Shown here: positions 24,250 to 35,867 of the stretch, in pieces
Layout of the letters: every line of letters begins with the position of its first letter
How positions within the stretch are numbered: position 1 is the first letter of the stretch
Source: Atherinomorus stipes
Taxonomy: Eukaryota > Chordata > Actinopteri > Atheriniformes > Atherinidae
DNA length: 64,000 bases
Reading direction: 5' to 3'
NCBI GenBank assembly: GCA_023101725.1
Contig: JALJCO010003425.1
Coordinates: forward strand, 443,615 to 507,614
Made by a program: the position numbers and the translations under genes
Notes under the pieces: model-generated
The model's input: the letters and a program-made list of their open reading frames with translations, nothing else
Database searches by the model: none
What the model was told of the DNA's origin: nothing

Positions 24250-25330
24250 GTACCGTACCGTCTTGTTCCGCTTATCCGGGATCGGGTCGCGGCGGCAGCT
24301 GCCTAAGCAGGAAGCCCAGACTTCCCTCACCCCGGCCACAGCCGCCAGCTCATCCGGGGGGATCCTGAGGCGTTCCCAGGCCAGCTGGGAGACGTAGTCC
24401 CTCCAGCGTGTCCTGGGTCTCCCCCGGGGTCTGGTCCCGGTGGGACGTGCCTGGAACACCTCACCAGGGAGGCGTCCAGGAGGCATCCTGACCAGATGCC
24501 CGAGCCTTCTCATCTGGCTCCTCTCTATACGAAGGAGCAGCGGCTCTACTTTGAGTCCCTCCCGGATGACCGAGCTCCTCACCCTATCTCTAAGGGAGAG
24601 CCCGGCCCCCCTGCGGAGGAAACTCATTTCAGCGCTTGTACCCGCGATCTGGTTCTTTGGGTCATGACCCACAGCTCATGGCCATAGGTGAGGGGGGGAC
24701 GTAGATGGACGGTAAATCCAGAGCTTCTCCTTCTTCAACTCCTTCTTCACCACGACGGACCGATGCAGAGTCTTCATCACTGCAGATGCCGCACCGATCC
24801 GTCTGTCCATCTCCCGCTCCATTTTTCCCTCACTCGTGAACAAGACCCCGAGATACTTAAACTCCTCCACCTGGGGCAGGACCTCCCCCCGACCCGGAGA
24901 GGACACTCCCCCCTTTTCCGGGCGAGGACCATGGTCTCGGATTTGGAGCTGCTGAATTTCATCCCGGCCGCTTCACACTCGGCTGCAAATCGCCCCAGCG
25001 AGAGCCGGAGATCACGGCCCGATGACGCCAACAGAACCACATCATCTGCAAACAGCAGAGACCCGATCCTGAGGCCACCAAACCGGATCCCCTCAACACC
25101 TCGGCTGCGCCTAGAAATCCTGTCCATAAAGGTTATGAACAGGATCGGCGATAAAGGGCAGCCTTGGTGGAGTCCAACTCTCACCGGGAATGGATCCGAC
25201 CTACAGCCGGAAATGCGGACCAAGCTCTGGCACCGGTCGTACAGGGACCGGACAGCTCCAACAAGGGGGTCCGGCACCCCGTACTCCCGGAGCACCCCCC
25301 ACAGGAATCCCCGGGGGACAAAAATCGAAC
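24250..25330 (-). mobile_element. LINE fragment with FADD reverse transcriptase
   Basis: Minus-strand RT and C-terminal region, 5'-truncated. Recognisable parts are GAVRSLYDRCQSLVRI, VGLHQGCPLSPILFITFMDR, the active site LLFADDVVLLASSGRDL, FAAECEAAGMKFSSSKSE, VEEFKYLGVLFTSEGKME, then LLRIERSQMRRLGHLVRMPP and RPRGRPRTRWRDYV. This ORF is very common in fish genomes; I place it in the RTE or I-related LINEs without certainty. Frame changes near 24,900 and 24,680 break it. The 3' end of the element, near 24,250, carries GATAAGCGGAACAAGACGG. Confidence 0.82.
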
Positions 25331-26011
25331 GAGCTTGTATGCACTACACTGGTTGCAGTCAGCAGCTAACAACAAACACTGCACGTGTACCTTGTGTTAC
25401 GCTGTGAGCTAAATGTTTTCATGGTGACTGGTAGGGCTGGGTGACATGACTAAAATCCCATATCCAGATATAACTCATTTTATATCATGATAACGATATA
25501 AATTTGTATCTAATTTGTAACATGGATATGCTGTTTAATCATATACTGAACAAACAAAGGTAGGAGGAACTAATTGTTTCTTTTATTTCACTGTCTCTAA
25601 GCAGGATGTGTTGGTGTCATGTGATGTGATGTATTATAATGTAAATCAGACGTGAATCATGTCAGAGTGATTTGTGTAAAATAAGACAATGTTTGTCCTT
25701 CTTTCTACCAGGATCATAGCTGTGCATCGCCTGGTTGTCTGACTTCTCTGAAGTCCATAATCCACCAATTCATGGGAAGAGTAAAGGATGGAGTGAGAAA
25801 GACAGAAAAAATACCAGCTGGGAAAAGATGAAGACTTCAAAGTGTCTTTTGGAGGATCTGAGAGAGAAGAAACTCCTAAATGAAGAACTTAAGATCTGAG
25901 TTAGATGTGATATTTGTATCTGATTACAAACACACCTGATATGTTAGTGTGTGTGTGTGTGTGTGTGTAATAGAATGTGTATATATTATAGATATGTGTG
26001 TGTAGAAACTC
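25331..26011. other. No gene; MITE edge and (GT)n
   Basis: At 25,431-25,520 GGTAGGGCTGGGTGACATG followed by ATATCATGATAACGATATA resembles a small MITE. A (GT)10-type microsatellite lies at 25,950-25,969. Nothing coding was recognised. Confidence 0.4.
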
Positions 26012-26091
26012 ATTTTACCACGCTACACCATGGAGCGCCACAGGAAGTCATTCCTGCCAGCGGCCATCAAACTGTACAGTTCATCACTCTG
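26012..26091 (+). mobile_element. LINE ORF2 C-terminal remnant
   Basis: A short plus frame reading RYTMERHRKSFLPAAIKLYS then SSL and a stop resembles the very end of CR1/Rex1-type ORF2 proteins (ER.RKSF.PAAI.LYN). It is followed by an AT-rich tail. No upstream RT sequence is present. Confidence 0.5.
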
Positions 26092-26647
26092 ATAGCATTT
26101 CATTATTTACTTCATTTTGGGATCTCCTTATGTGCAATAATAATAAGTATTGAGGAGCACTGTTGTACATACTGAGATTTCGTCTCATTTTTATTATTAT
26201 ATATTGGTATTCTTAAATGTTATTTCTTGTATCATGTTAATATAGGAAGAGTTGCAATTTTACTTTTTTATTTGAGTTTATTTTTACTTTTTTCACTTCA
26301 TTTTAAAAATTTTAGCTATTCTTACACTCTCTACGTCTGTAAATGGGAGTAAAACAAAAAAGAATTTACCACAAGGGATTGATGAAGTAATTCTGATATA
26401 AATTGTTACAGATGTAATTAAACATTTTAAATATTTAATGTATTTTTTTCTGTCATTAATGTGCAGATTAAGTAGGTAATTAGGTATCATTAACTTTTAT
26501 TTGTGAATGTTATAGTAGACAAATGAGGATATGTATTTATGTATATTTGCATTGTTACTGTTATTAAGTGTAGAAGTGTGATCAGTGTAGAGATGACAGT
26601 AATGGTAGTCTTAGTGTAAATTAACGCGCACACACATACACACATAT
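26092..26647. other. No gene recognised
   Basis: AT-rich DNA after the LINE remnant; it may include that LINE's 3' UTR. A short (CA)n-type stretch lies just before the hAT element. Confidence 0.5.
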
Positions 26648-26655
26648 GTCACAAC

Positions 26656-29600
26656 CAGTAGTCGAGTTGTAAAAAAGTTTCAGGGGGGATGGAAAAAACT
26701 CATTGGAGATTCTCTTTAAAATCTACCATCCAAGCATATTTTTTACCGGCCAAAATATTAAACCATTTTACACACATATATTTTTAGGCTGTTATTACAG
26801 TATTATACTGGATGCCCCGGTGACCCTGAACTGGATAAGCGGTACAGAACATGACTGACTGACTGTGCAAGGTTACCAAGAAACTAGAACAAGAAAAACA
26901 TATTTGTATTTAGTAAACTGGTCATTTCTGAATTCATTAATTTGAAACTTCCTGGTCAGACTCCTCGTTCTCTATTTTGTGCTTTCACACAGTCCATGAA
27001 ATCTGCCCTCCTGGTCCTGACAGTCCTGCAGCATTACAGCCTGGTGGAGCATAGCTACTCCCTGGTCTCTGGAGAACAGCTGGACATTAAGGAGATCTGA
27101 CAGTGTCTCCCAGTCATTTATTTTATTTTATTTTATTTTATTTTTACTTGTTTCAGTGTTTTGAAACCCCCTTCACAACCTTTTGCTGCTTAAATGGAGG
27201 GGAAATCATTTACAGCTGGAAAGATGCTTTAACAAAACAAAATTATATACAAATGATCATTAAAAAGAATAAAAATGTGGCATGTCAGTGCGTCCTTCAC
27301 CTTTAAGGTGAACGGTGGGCGTCACTGACGTAGCCTACAAAGAGAGGCGCGTGCATGGCGCACGCTCGTACACACTTTGCAGTGAGCTTTGTGGTGGTGG
27401 CGGCGTGCCATCCTTATTGGACCACGCCAGACCATATTTCCATCTAAACGACTGAACTCTTCAGCCTCCTAAGATCTGTGACGGTCATCGGCTGGGTTCG
27501 TTGGTTCTCTTTCTGCTTCCTTTGGGAACGCATGCAGGCGTGTGCGTATTGTGGGCTTGCGGCTTGTCCCGGGGTAAGTCCCTTCACTGCCTTGTTTGCG
27601 GATGGCTAAATACTGTGGCTGACTCCGAATTCTGCCTCAGATTCTGGGCTGTTGTGGGATTCAGCCACATTGGTTGTGGCTCTCCCCACCCTCCTGCTGC
27701 ACACAGGAGCACATGCCTTTGTCTCGCCGGCAGGTAAGGTGCTTTACTCATTTCAGCTCATGATTAACCATTCGGCATATTTATCAGTGTCATTTTCTTC
27801 AGGCACGAAGTGCGCAGTGTGCGTGGCCGACCTTGGAGTCGCCTCTTCCGTTAGGGGTGCCGTTGTTTTGTCCGGGTTTGTTTCTTCACCTCATCCTTCC
27901 ATAAGATCTCTGGTGGGTGTTAGTACGCCCACGAGGGAATGGACAATTACCAGCCAACTGTAATTGCTAATATTGTTCAGCAGCTTTCTCCCCATGTGGT
28001 GAGTTCTGTTTTTTTCCCTCAGCTGCTGCATGTTGCTTGCTGCATGCCCCTTTGCTGCATGAGTGTGCTGTTGCATCATTGCTGTGCCCCTTGTCCTAAC
28101 TCTTGTTTTTTTTTCTTTGTCTATTTTGCTTAGTTATTATTGCATGTTGTGCTCTGTTTGTGATTCTTATTTTGTTCATTTGTTTAAGCTTGCTAAGTAT
28201 TGTTTAACCTGTGTTTTTGTTTTTTTACTAACCCTGGGGAATTAAAGGGACAATGTGAAGTTTAGGAGTGTACTGCTGGTGAAGCTGTTGCTATAGCACA
28301 GTCCTAGTTCTTTAATTAGAGGCCTATTTTAATATTTTGTGCTGATGAAATGAATAAATAATGATTAAGTAATCCATCTCTCTTTATTGTCCGACTTAGC
28401 GTGGCCTTTATGAAGTAGTTGGGCTAAGGCTGTTTGGTCCTGGGGCCAACATCCCCAGGTGGCGTTGTCTCTTTTCTGTTTAGCTGAGCTATCTCCGCTC
28501 ATGTCACAAAAAGTTTATACTTAATAATAAGTTTGCACACATCTGTTTAAGACTGTAGTCTCAGTGTAGCAGAGATCCATTGGAGGTCTCTTAACAAACG
28601 GTGTAAAGCAGGTGGACTGTGACATGATGTTGCTGCTGCAGCTGAACAGAATCAGAATTCGACCCAAGTTGTTCCAGGAACCATTTTAATGCTCATACTT
28701 ACCTACTGAGCTTCAATAGAGGCACATATCAACATTATTTATCAAGATGGAACAACAAGACGTTGGATCTGAGCGGATGAGTGAAACTCCGCCCACCTGA
28801 TTCCCCTTTCACTCGCCAGGGCAGTAAATGGAGCGGACCCTGACTAGTGCAGCCGGTGCCTTGCAACATCTCCAAAGCGCCGCTTCTCACTGAACTCTCT
28901 GGTTGGCGTGTAAATCTGCTGGTTTACTCTCCAGTTCACCGTGATTTCTGATGGAAGGCTGACCAGCTCCTAATAAAAGTCTCCACATATTAGCGCCACT
29001 TAATCAGCCCGAGCTAAACACTACTTGTTAGTAAACGGAGGTAACGTTGTGGGGGCGGGGGTTGGGTCTCATGCTTATGTCACAAAGGTGCGTTTGTGTG
29101 TGTTTGGGAATATGTGCATCGATTAAACATGTAGACGGTAGAGCAACATGAAGAAGAAATCCAACAAAATGAAGATTTAAAACATGAATAATTTGACAGA
29201 AACATTTACTCGCCATGTGGGATAGACCTCTGAGATTTACCCACCAAAAATTAACTGGTATTTGGCGCCTGGCGAGTGTTAATTTTGGACCCTGGCTGTG
29301 ATGTTATCGGGCAACTTGTGATGAGTTTAGCGACTTTTGTATAGATTGATCAAAAGTAATGATTGAGATTCTGAGTCTTTAGTCATGGCTCACCTGTGAC
29401 TATCATCTTTTTTAAATACTCTCCGACATCGTGTTGTCCAGCCGCTCGTTTGGCCGTGCTGACTTTGCAGCGCAGCAGTCCTTCTCCGCTGCAGCTTGCG
29501 CGGCTCCCTCTGGCATCGGGCATCAACCAATCATGTTGCGTCATTGCATGTGCACGTGCCCCTGTGCCTTCAGATTTGATTTATTATACTCAACATCCGT

Positions 29601-29772
29601 ACTGTTTTCTGATAATGAAACGATTAAATGAGTATTGGTTATATTTCCAGGATTTACTGTAAAAGGGGGGGGTGGAATGGGGGGGATGGCAGTTCTACAG
29701 GGGGGATGATTTTGATCATTTTTATTTCAGGGGGGATGCCATCCCCCCCATCACCCCTCAACTCGACTACTG
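26656..29772. mobile_element. hAT-type transposon, 3.1 kb, non-coding
   Basis: Ends are CAGTAGTCGAGTTG and its exact complement CAACTCGACTACTG, flanked by a perfect 8-bp duplication GTCACAAC (26,648-26,655 and 29,773-29,780). These are the hallmarks of hAT. Subterminal GGGGGGATGG motifs occur at both ends in inverted orientation. No transposase is visible; frames inside are under 105 codons. It has taken up other repeats, for example a 50-bp piece at 26,817-26,868 that is the complement of the RTE-type tail at 62.76 kb. Confidence 0.88.
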
Positions 29773-29780
29773 GTCACAAC

Positions 29781-30899
29781 CAAACAGAGCTGACCAATAG
29801 CACAATAAGGTGGCCATCCCTCAGGGGTAAACAGAAACTATCTACAATAATAGCCTACAGTGTCTTTTATTCTCAGCTACATCACGCTGTCGTCTACAGT
29901 CTGAGTTTGGCTAAAACAGATGCAGAAGGTCCACATGAGCTTCTGAAAGCAGCAGGAGTAGAAGAAGCGAAAGGGCGCATTCACAAAGCTTTAAAACTTG
30001 CAGCACGGGGAGGGACGTTACGTCTGTTTAAGAGCGACCTCCCCAAAATCTGACGTGAAAATGAGCTGAAATGAAATCCTTTGCTCTCGTGCTCTGATTG
30101 CACATACAAGCCTATAATGTACCCTATAACCTAAATATATTTTCTTTCTCCTCTCGTGCACGGTCCGCCCTCACAGAATGCGGTTTGGGCGCTTGTATAC
30201 ACGTCATCCATTACACTGCCTGTGCAGGCACCTGCCATCAGGTGAGAGTCTGACAGCACGGACGATGTGACGTTTATACACAGAATGATGCGGGAAAAAG
30301 ACCTTTGCATCTCGTGCTGTCTTCGGCAGATTTGAGGGGGCACAGTTTGTTTGTTTGTTTGTTTGTTTGTAGGGGGGGGGGGGGGTGTGGATGTCTACGT
30401 TCTATTCTCTATGTTTTGCAATAGAGAAAAGTTGATTAAGAATCCGCTGAGTTCTGCTCGTTCTTGTCACTCATAAACAGGTGAGTGATGGAGCTGGTGA
30501 CGGGTCGGAGATGGCACCCCCCGCGACTTGTCAGCTCCCATAGGCGGCAGCAATGCTGCCCCCCCCGCTCCTCTGTCTCCCTTCTCCGTGTGTGTGTGTC
30601 TCTCCCTCCCCCTGCTGGTAGCTCTTGGTAGGACTGAGGTTAACGCCATCTGCGATCAACTATATCTGCCTGTCACCAGGTCCCAGATGTGTGGCACAAA
30701 AGTTTGAATTTGAGAACTGAATTTGAAATTGAAAATTGAATTTGAATTTCAGGACTGAATTTGATATTGAGAACTGAAGATTCAATATCAAACAAGGTAA
30801 TTCAGATTCAATTTTTTAAAGCAATTATTCAAACTGGCATGTTCAGGTTCAAATTGAATGATTCAAATTCAAATATAAAGAATTCATATTCGCTCTGTG
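29781..30899. other. No gene; simple repeats
   Basis: Contains a (TTTG)n run at 30,343-30,370 followed by a G run, and a low-complexity TTGAATTTGAA-rich stretch at about 30,700-30,880. No convincing frame. Confidence 0.5.
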
Positions 30900-31660
30900 G
30901 TGGCACAAGATTTATCCCATACCACCTCCTCTTCCAGGATGTAGACAGGACTATGCTGCTTATTCTTGCTCCTCCTGAAGTCAACAATCATCCCTTTAGT
31001 CTTGCTGGTATTTAAGATGAGCTGATTGTTACCATTTCACAAACTGACTGACTAGTTCCCTGTACTCAGCTTCTTGTTCATCACTGATACACCCCACAAC
31101 TGCAGAGTCATCAGAGTATTTCTGCAGATGACAGGATAAGAGTTGTACTGGAAGACTGAGGTGTACAGTGTAAAGAGGAATGGTGAGAGTACAGTTCCTT
31201 GTGGTGCTCCAGTGCTGCTGATCACCATCTCAGACACACAACCTTTCAGTCTCACAAACTGTGCTCTGTTTGTTAGGTAGTCGTAAATCCAGGTGGTTGT
31301 GGAGGATCCACCTGGAAGTTATGGAGCTTCTCACATAGCAAAGCAGGCTGAATAGTATTAAAGGCACTTGAAAAATCAAAGAACATGACCCTCAAAGTGC
31401 TGCCTGACTGGTCCAGATGAGAGTGGGCTCTCTGAAGCAGGAAGATGATGGCGTCTTCAACCCCAAGCCCATTACGATATGTGAACTGTAATGGGTCCTG
31501 AAAGGTGTTCACTTGCTTGTTGAGGTGAGCCAGTAAGAGTCTCTCCAGGACTTTCATGATGTGAGATGTCAGAGCAACTGGTCTGTGTAGTGATCTCAAG
31601 CCCAAAGGTTTCAGCAAAAGGATACACACATCTAACCAAATACACTTTGGGACACATACT
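30900..31660 (-). mobile_element. Rex1-like LINE reverse-transcriptase fragment
   Basis: Minus-strand RT in broken frames. From 5' to 3': RPVALTSHIMKVLERLLLAH, LQFTYRNGLGVEDAIIFLLQ, VMFFDFSSAFNTIQPALLCE, GAPQGTVLSPFLFTLYTS and, in another frame, the active site KYSDDSAVVGCISDEQEAEY. The FSSAFNTIQP and YSDD variants are characteristic of the Rex1/Babar group of fish LINEs. Frame changes and the absence of endonuclease and tail make it a dead fragment. Confidence 0.85.
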
Positions 31661-33427
31661 GATTGGTAAAGGCCACATTTGGATGTAAAACAGACGTCCC
31701 AAGGAGGAATTTTGCTCAGAGAAGGACCTTCTCTGAGCAACCACTAATTTACGGTCCTGAGTGCAACTGAGGAGAGGACCTGCATTTTGGTAAAACAAAC
31801 AAAGGCCAATTGTTGAACTTTGAACCCATCCTCCAAGCTTGGAGATACTCCTTCACAGTATTTACGACCTGCTATAAATCGGTTCCTTATAGCCAATTTT
31901 GTAATGTGTCCTTAACATCCAAGAACTGTTTTATATTATCAGGAAAGTAAGCTCATGTTAATCTCATGATGAAGACTTTTCTTTTATACTTTGGTGATTA
32001 GAAACTAGACGTTTCTTCCCCAAATTCACATCACATGCATTCCAGGATTTGCTGCATAAAGGTGAAGAAAGAGACACTTTACCCAACTGCTGAAATCCAC
32101 TTTTATGTTAGAAATGGACTTCCTCATATCAAATGATGTCTAACACATGTATTTTCTTTACAGGAATCTTAAAGCATGAAGATTAATCCTGTTTTATCTG
32201 TTTAGCTGATTTGTTTATTCAATGTCTTCCTTTATTCATATAATTCAGATCTTTGCTTTATTTTATTTTATTGTGTTCATTTTATTTCATCATGTCTGAA
32301 TAACTGATCCATTTTACACATGCCTCACTTAGAATTCACAGATACTTATAACCATTAAGCTTAACTGATAATCAAATGATCATTCGAGACATGTCTGACT
32401 ATTGGATGAAACCTGACTCTGTCAGCTTCCCATTGGCTGACAAGCTGCAACCCACATTCCACTGCCAGGCAGAGCGCGAAGCTCTGAACTGAGAGAATCA
32501 GAACTGAAAGAGAACAGATCTGGGAGAACTGGAAGGAGTAGAGACAGAACCGAGAAGAACTGAGTGCGAAGGAGAACACGAGAATGTGAACACGGATCTG
32601 AACACGCAGAAGAACGAACAAGGCAGAAATGAAGAAACTTGGAACAATGAGGAAAGAATGAGACGAAACCTGCTCTGAACTCAGCAGAGTTCAGAACCAC
32701 GGATCACTCGGAGAAGTGATGGAGAGAAGAAGACTTTAACCCAAATCATCTTTACTATCAACCATCCCGTGACATCAGTCCTGAAGCTGCACGTCTCTGG
32801 GGAGACGGATGAGAGAGAGAGGACAAACCAGAACCCCCACTGAGCTGACAGCCCGCAGAGAGCCGGACGAACTTCCAGGAGATCGGGAAGATTTTTGGGG
32901 GACATCCACCCGACAGTCTTCCAAAGGATTTGAGGAACAGTCCAGCAGAACCAGGACGTGAGTGAAGCACCTCAGTCAGACGGAACCTCTGAGGAAAATC
33001 CTGATCATTTGCTATGAAATATGATCTGATGTCACAAGAAGTTGGTGATAGTGAATTAATCCAGGCCTACGGTTTACCAGACCCAGATTAACTTTGTTTA
33101 GTTGGATTAAGAAATCCTTCCTTCTTTTTCTTTGAACATTTATTAATTAACTGAAGTTTAATTAATTTATGTTTCATTTTCATACCATCTCACTTTTCTT
33201 TCACCAGATAACTTTTGGTTGATCATCATGCTCACATATTTCTTGTATATATCTTGTACATACATTATCTCATGTAGTTTGTAGACTAGTTAATAAATAC
33301 TCCGTATTATCTTAACTAGTGGTTGTTTGTGGTTTTTCTGATGTATCATGAAAGGTCACTTCAAGCGAGAACTCATGAAAGCGTCCTGAGAATGATCACT
33401 TCATCAAATCAATCTAAGAATTGATTT
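31661..33427. other. No gene recognised
   Basis: Mixed sequence without a supported gene. 32,450-32,960 is purine-rich (GAGAAC/GAACTG repeats) and open in some minus frames without motifs. An AATAAA signal occurs near 33,291. It could be part of an unrecognised retroelement or UTR. Confidence 0.45.
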
Positions 33428-33435
33428 AAGACATT

Positions 33436-34324
33436 GGTAACACTTTATCATAACTATCCGTTATAACTAGTCAGTAGATCATTTGTAAACTGTTACTTAG
33501 TGCGTTATTAATCACTTGTTAAGTGTTTGTTAGTAATTTGTTGATGATTTATAAAGATGCCTTAAAGATAGTTAATAAACCATTAAACTGTTAGTTAATG
33601 AGTTATAAATGACTTGTTAACTGTATATTAATAATTTATAACCATACCTCATAGATCATGAACAAGTCATCAGTGAATTACTTACTAATGACTTGTTAAG
33701 TATCAGTTAGTAGTTTATATACTATTGGGACGTTATTCTAAAGTTGCAACTATTCCTCATTTATTAACTGCTGATAAATGAGGAATTGTTGCAACTTTAG
33801 AATAACGTCCCAATAACATACATAAGCTTATAGCTAATACTTTACTACTACATTAACTCACACTTACAGATCACTTGTTAATAGTTTAACCATCTACTAA
33901 TAACAGTGACACTTTGTAGAACAGCATATGGGTGAGTTCAAGGGTCAGAAATTTAATGTGGTATTTAAAATATCACATTTTTTGCACCTCAACCCTCCTC
34001 CACCCATAGAATTGTCTGTGTACTATATTTTACCAAAGACATACAACAGATAACATGTTGAACATTGTCTTTAATGTACAGACACACACATACTGAGCCA
34101 TCACATGGCACAACAGCAGTATACAACAGTATACAAACCCATGAGGTTTAAGTATGTTTTGTGCTGAACACTTGATTAACAGAATATTTCAGAGAGACAT
34201 TTAATGTCTATACATCACAGCAATGTCATGGATTATCCGTCCTAATGGCCCCTTGCGATGCTTACGGGCAAGCCACTCATACCATTCAATAACTCTGAGA
34301 TGGTCTACCAGTAACTGCTCTGTA
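33436..34324 (+). repeat. Left terminal inverted repeat of the Merlin element
   Basis: About 889 bp matching the complement of 48,328-49,219 with only a few substitutions and small indels (for example CTTAGTGCG versus TTTAGTGCG). It contains at least four copies of an ACTTGTTAA motif (near 33,521, 33,612, 33,694 and 33,872), candidate transposase-binding sites by analogy with other transposons. It also contains an internal hairpin and the last 41 codons of the transposase gene. Confidence 0.95.
33723..33816. repeat. Hairpin inside the left inverted repeat
   Basis: Arms of about 42 bp, TATTGGGACGTTATTC at one side and its complement GAATAACGTCCCAATA at the other, around a loop of about 9 bases. 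The same hairpin stands at the equivalent place in the right arm (48,836-48,930). It is either an old MITE inserted before the arms were last made identical or an integral part of the element. Confidence 0.88.
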
Positions 34325-34972
34325 CGGTTCCCCCTGAGTCTCCACACATTTTCCTTAACCGTTCTCCAGGCCCTCTCTATGTGCACCTGTTTGAGCATCA
34401 ACATATGACACACTGTGATTGACAGTGAAATGGGTGTAACCTAGCTGAGGTAAAGCATTGCGATACGCCCGCCACTCATCACTTATTATTGTAGATCCCA
34501 CTTTCACATGGTGAGCTATAAGCGGCACCAGATCTCTCCTTCTTCTTTTCTCGACTAAGCGAAGAACAGGCTTTGCATGTCTTCTCCCTCTCCGGTTCAC
34601 ACCTAGCATCCCAAAAACCCACTTCTTTCTCTTCCAGCCACCAGCCATTCGTCCTCGTCCGTACTGTTGAAAACATCAAATATTAGGAATTATTCTTGTT
34701 TATAAAAAATGAATAATCTGTCATAATGTACATTACTGTCTTGATAGTAGTGAATGCTGCTTGCCTTTCTTTTGTGTCTGAAGTGGCTCTCATCAATGGT
34801 GACAAACTGCTGCCGCCCCCCAACGTACTGGCCTCTTGTTCGCTGATATCTGTCCATCGCAGTCGTGCACACATCTCGCAGCTTTTAAACCATCTTGGAC
34901 AGGGTTGCTGAGCTTCCAGAGATGTCATCATTGATCATGTCCACTTGACGTAGACGCAGGCCTTGTGCAAAT

Positions 34973-35820
34973 CTAAATAATTATTATATTACAGTTAGAA
35001 ATAAAGTGGTTATTTTGATTCTTTTTTATTTTATTTGATAAACAAATTTAGCCTCTACTGCACCCCAGGATATGACAATTGTTCGCCACTGTGGAGACAA
35101 AAACAGCAATACTGATGGAAAATATATTTTGTGGTATTTTCCACAGAGCTCTGTCAATATATTTGGGTCAAATAGAATATTTGTAAAATGCTATTTCTAA
35201 TATTAATTTCCAGAGCCTATAGATTTAGAAAGCCAATGAGCTTTAAGAGGCAGGGTCTGACACTCATGTTGCCACAAAAGGCCTAATGCTGACCAACACA
35301 GCAATCCCATAATTAACAGCTATAAAACATATTTCTGTAATTATTTATTTTTTTTTCTTTTTTTTACTTGTCCTGTCCAGCATCGAAGCAAGCAGAATGG
35401 AAATCTGATTGCTTTATTCTGTTGAACAGTTTTGCTTTATCAAGCGGAGCTTTATGAATATAAGGCTCCACTTGATATCATGTATATTCATTTTATTTCT
35501 TTATTTAAACATTTGTCTATTACACCATTCCATTTCATACTGCTGGGCCTGACAAGGGAGAAATGAAAGTTAACAGAGGTAATGATAGAAAGTGAAACAG
35601 AGAGAGAGGAGTAAGGAAGAGGAAGAGAGAGAGGAGAGAAAACATGAATCCACTTACACAGTTCACTGGTACATCTGTACCGCGATCCCTAAACAACCAA
35701 GGTCTCTGTTGGAAAACAAAACAAGCAATCCCCTACAGGAGGACCTGCAGGTGGCTTAAATATCCTCAGATCATACAAACACACACAAACACACGCAGAA
35801 CTACGCAGAGAAGAGGTACA
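34973..35820. other. Transposase intron sequence
   Basis: AT-rich intron 2 of the transposase gene up to the C-rich insert. A CACAAACACAC-type tract occurs at 35,775-35,800, and a tandem duplication of a 36-base unit (GAGAAGAGGTACAACCTAG...) at about 35,806-35,877 leads into the insert. I see no gene here. Confidence 0.5.
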
Positions 35821-35867
35821 ACCTAGTCATCGCAATGGGAAGTAGAGAAGAGGTACAACCTAGTCAT

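Noticed and set aside
25690..25900. Further downstream exon after an acceptor CTTTCTACCAG
   Set aside because: No family similarity or donor; a single acceptor-like site is weak evidence.
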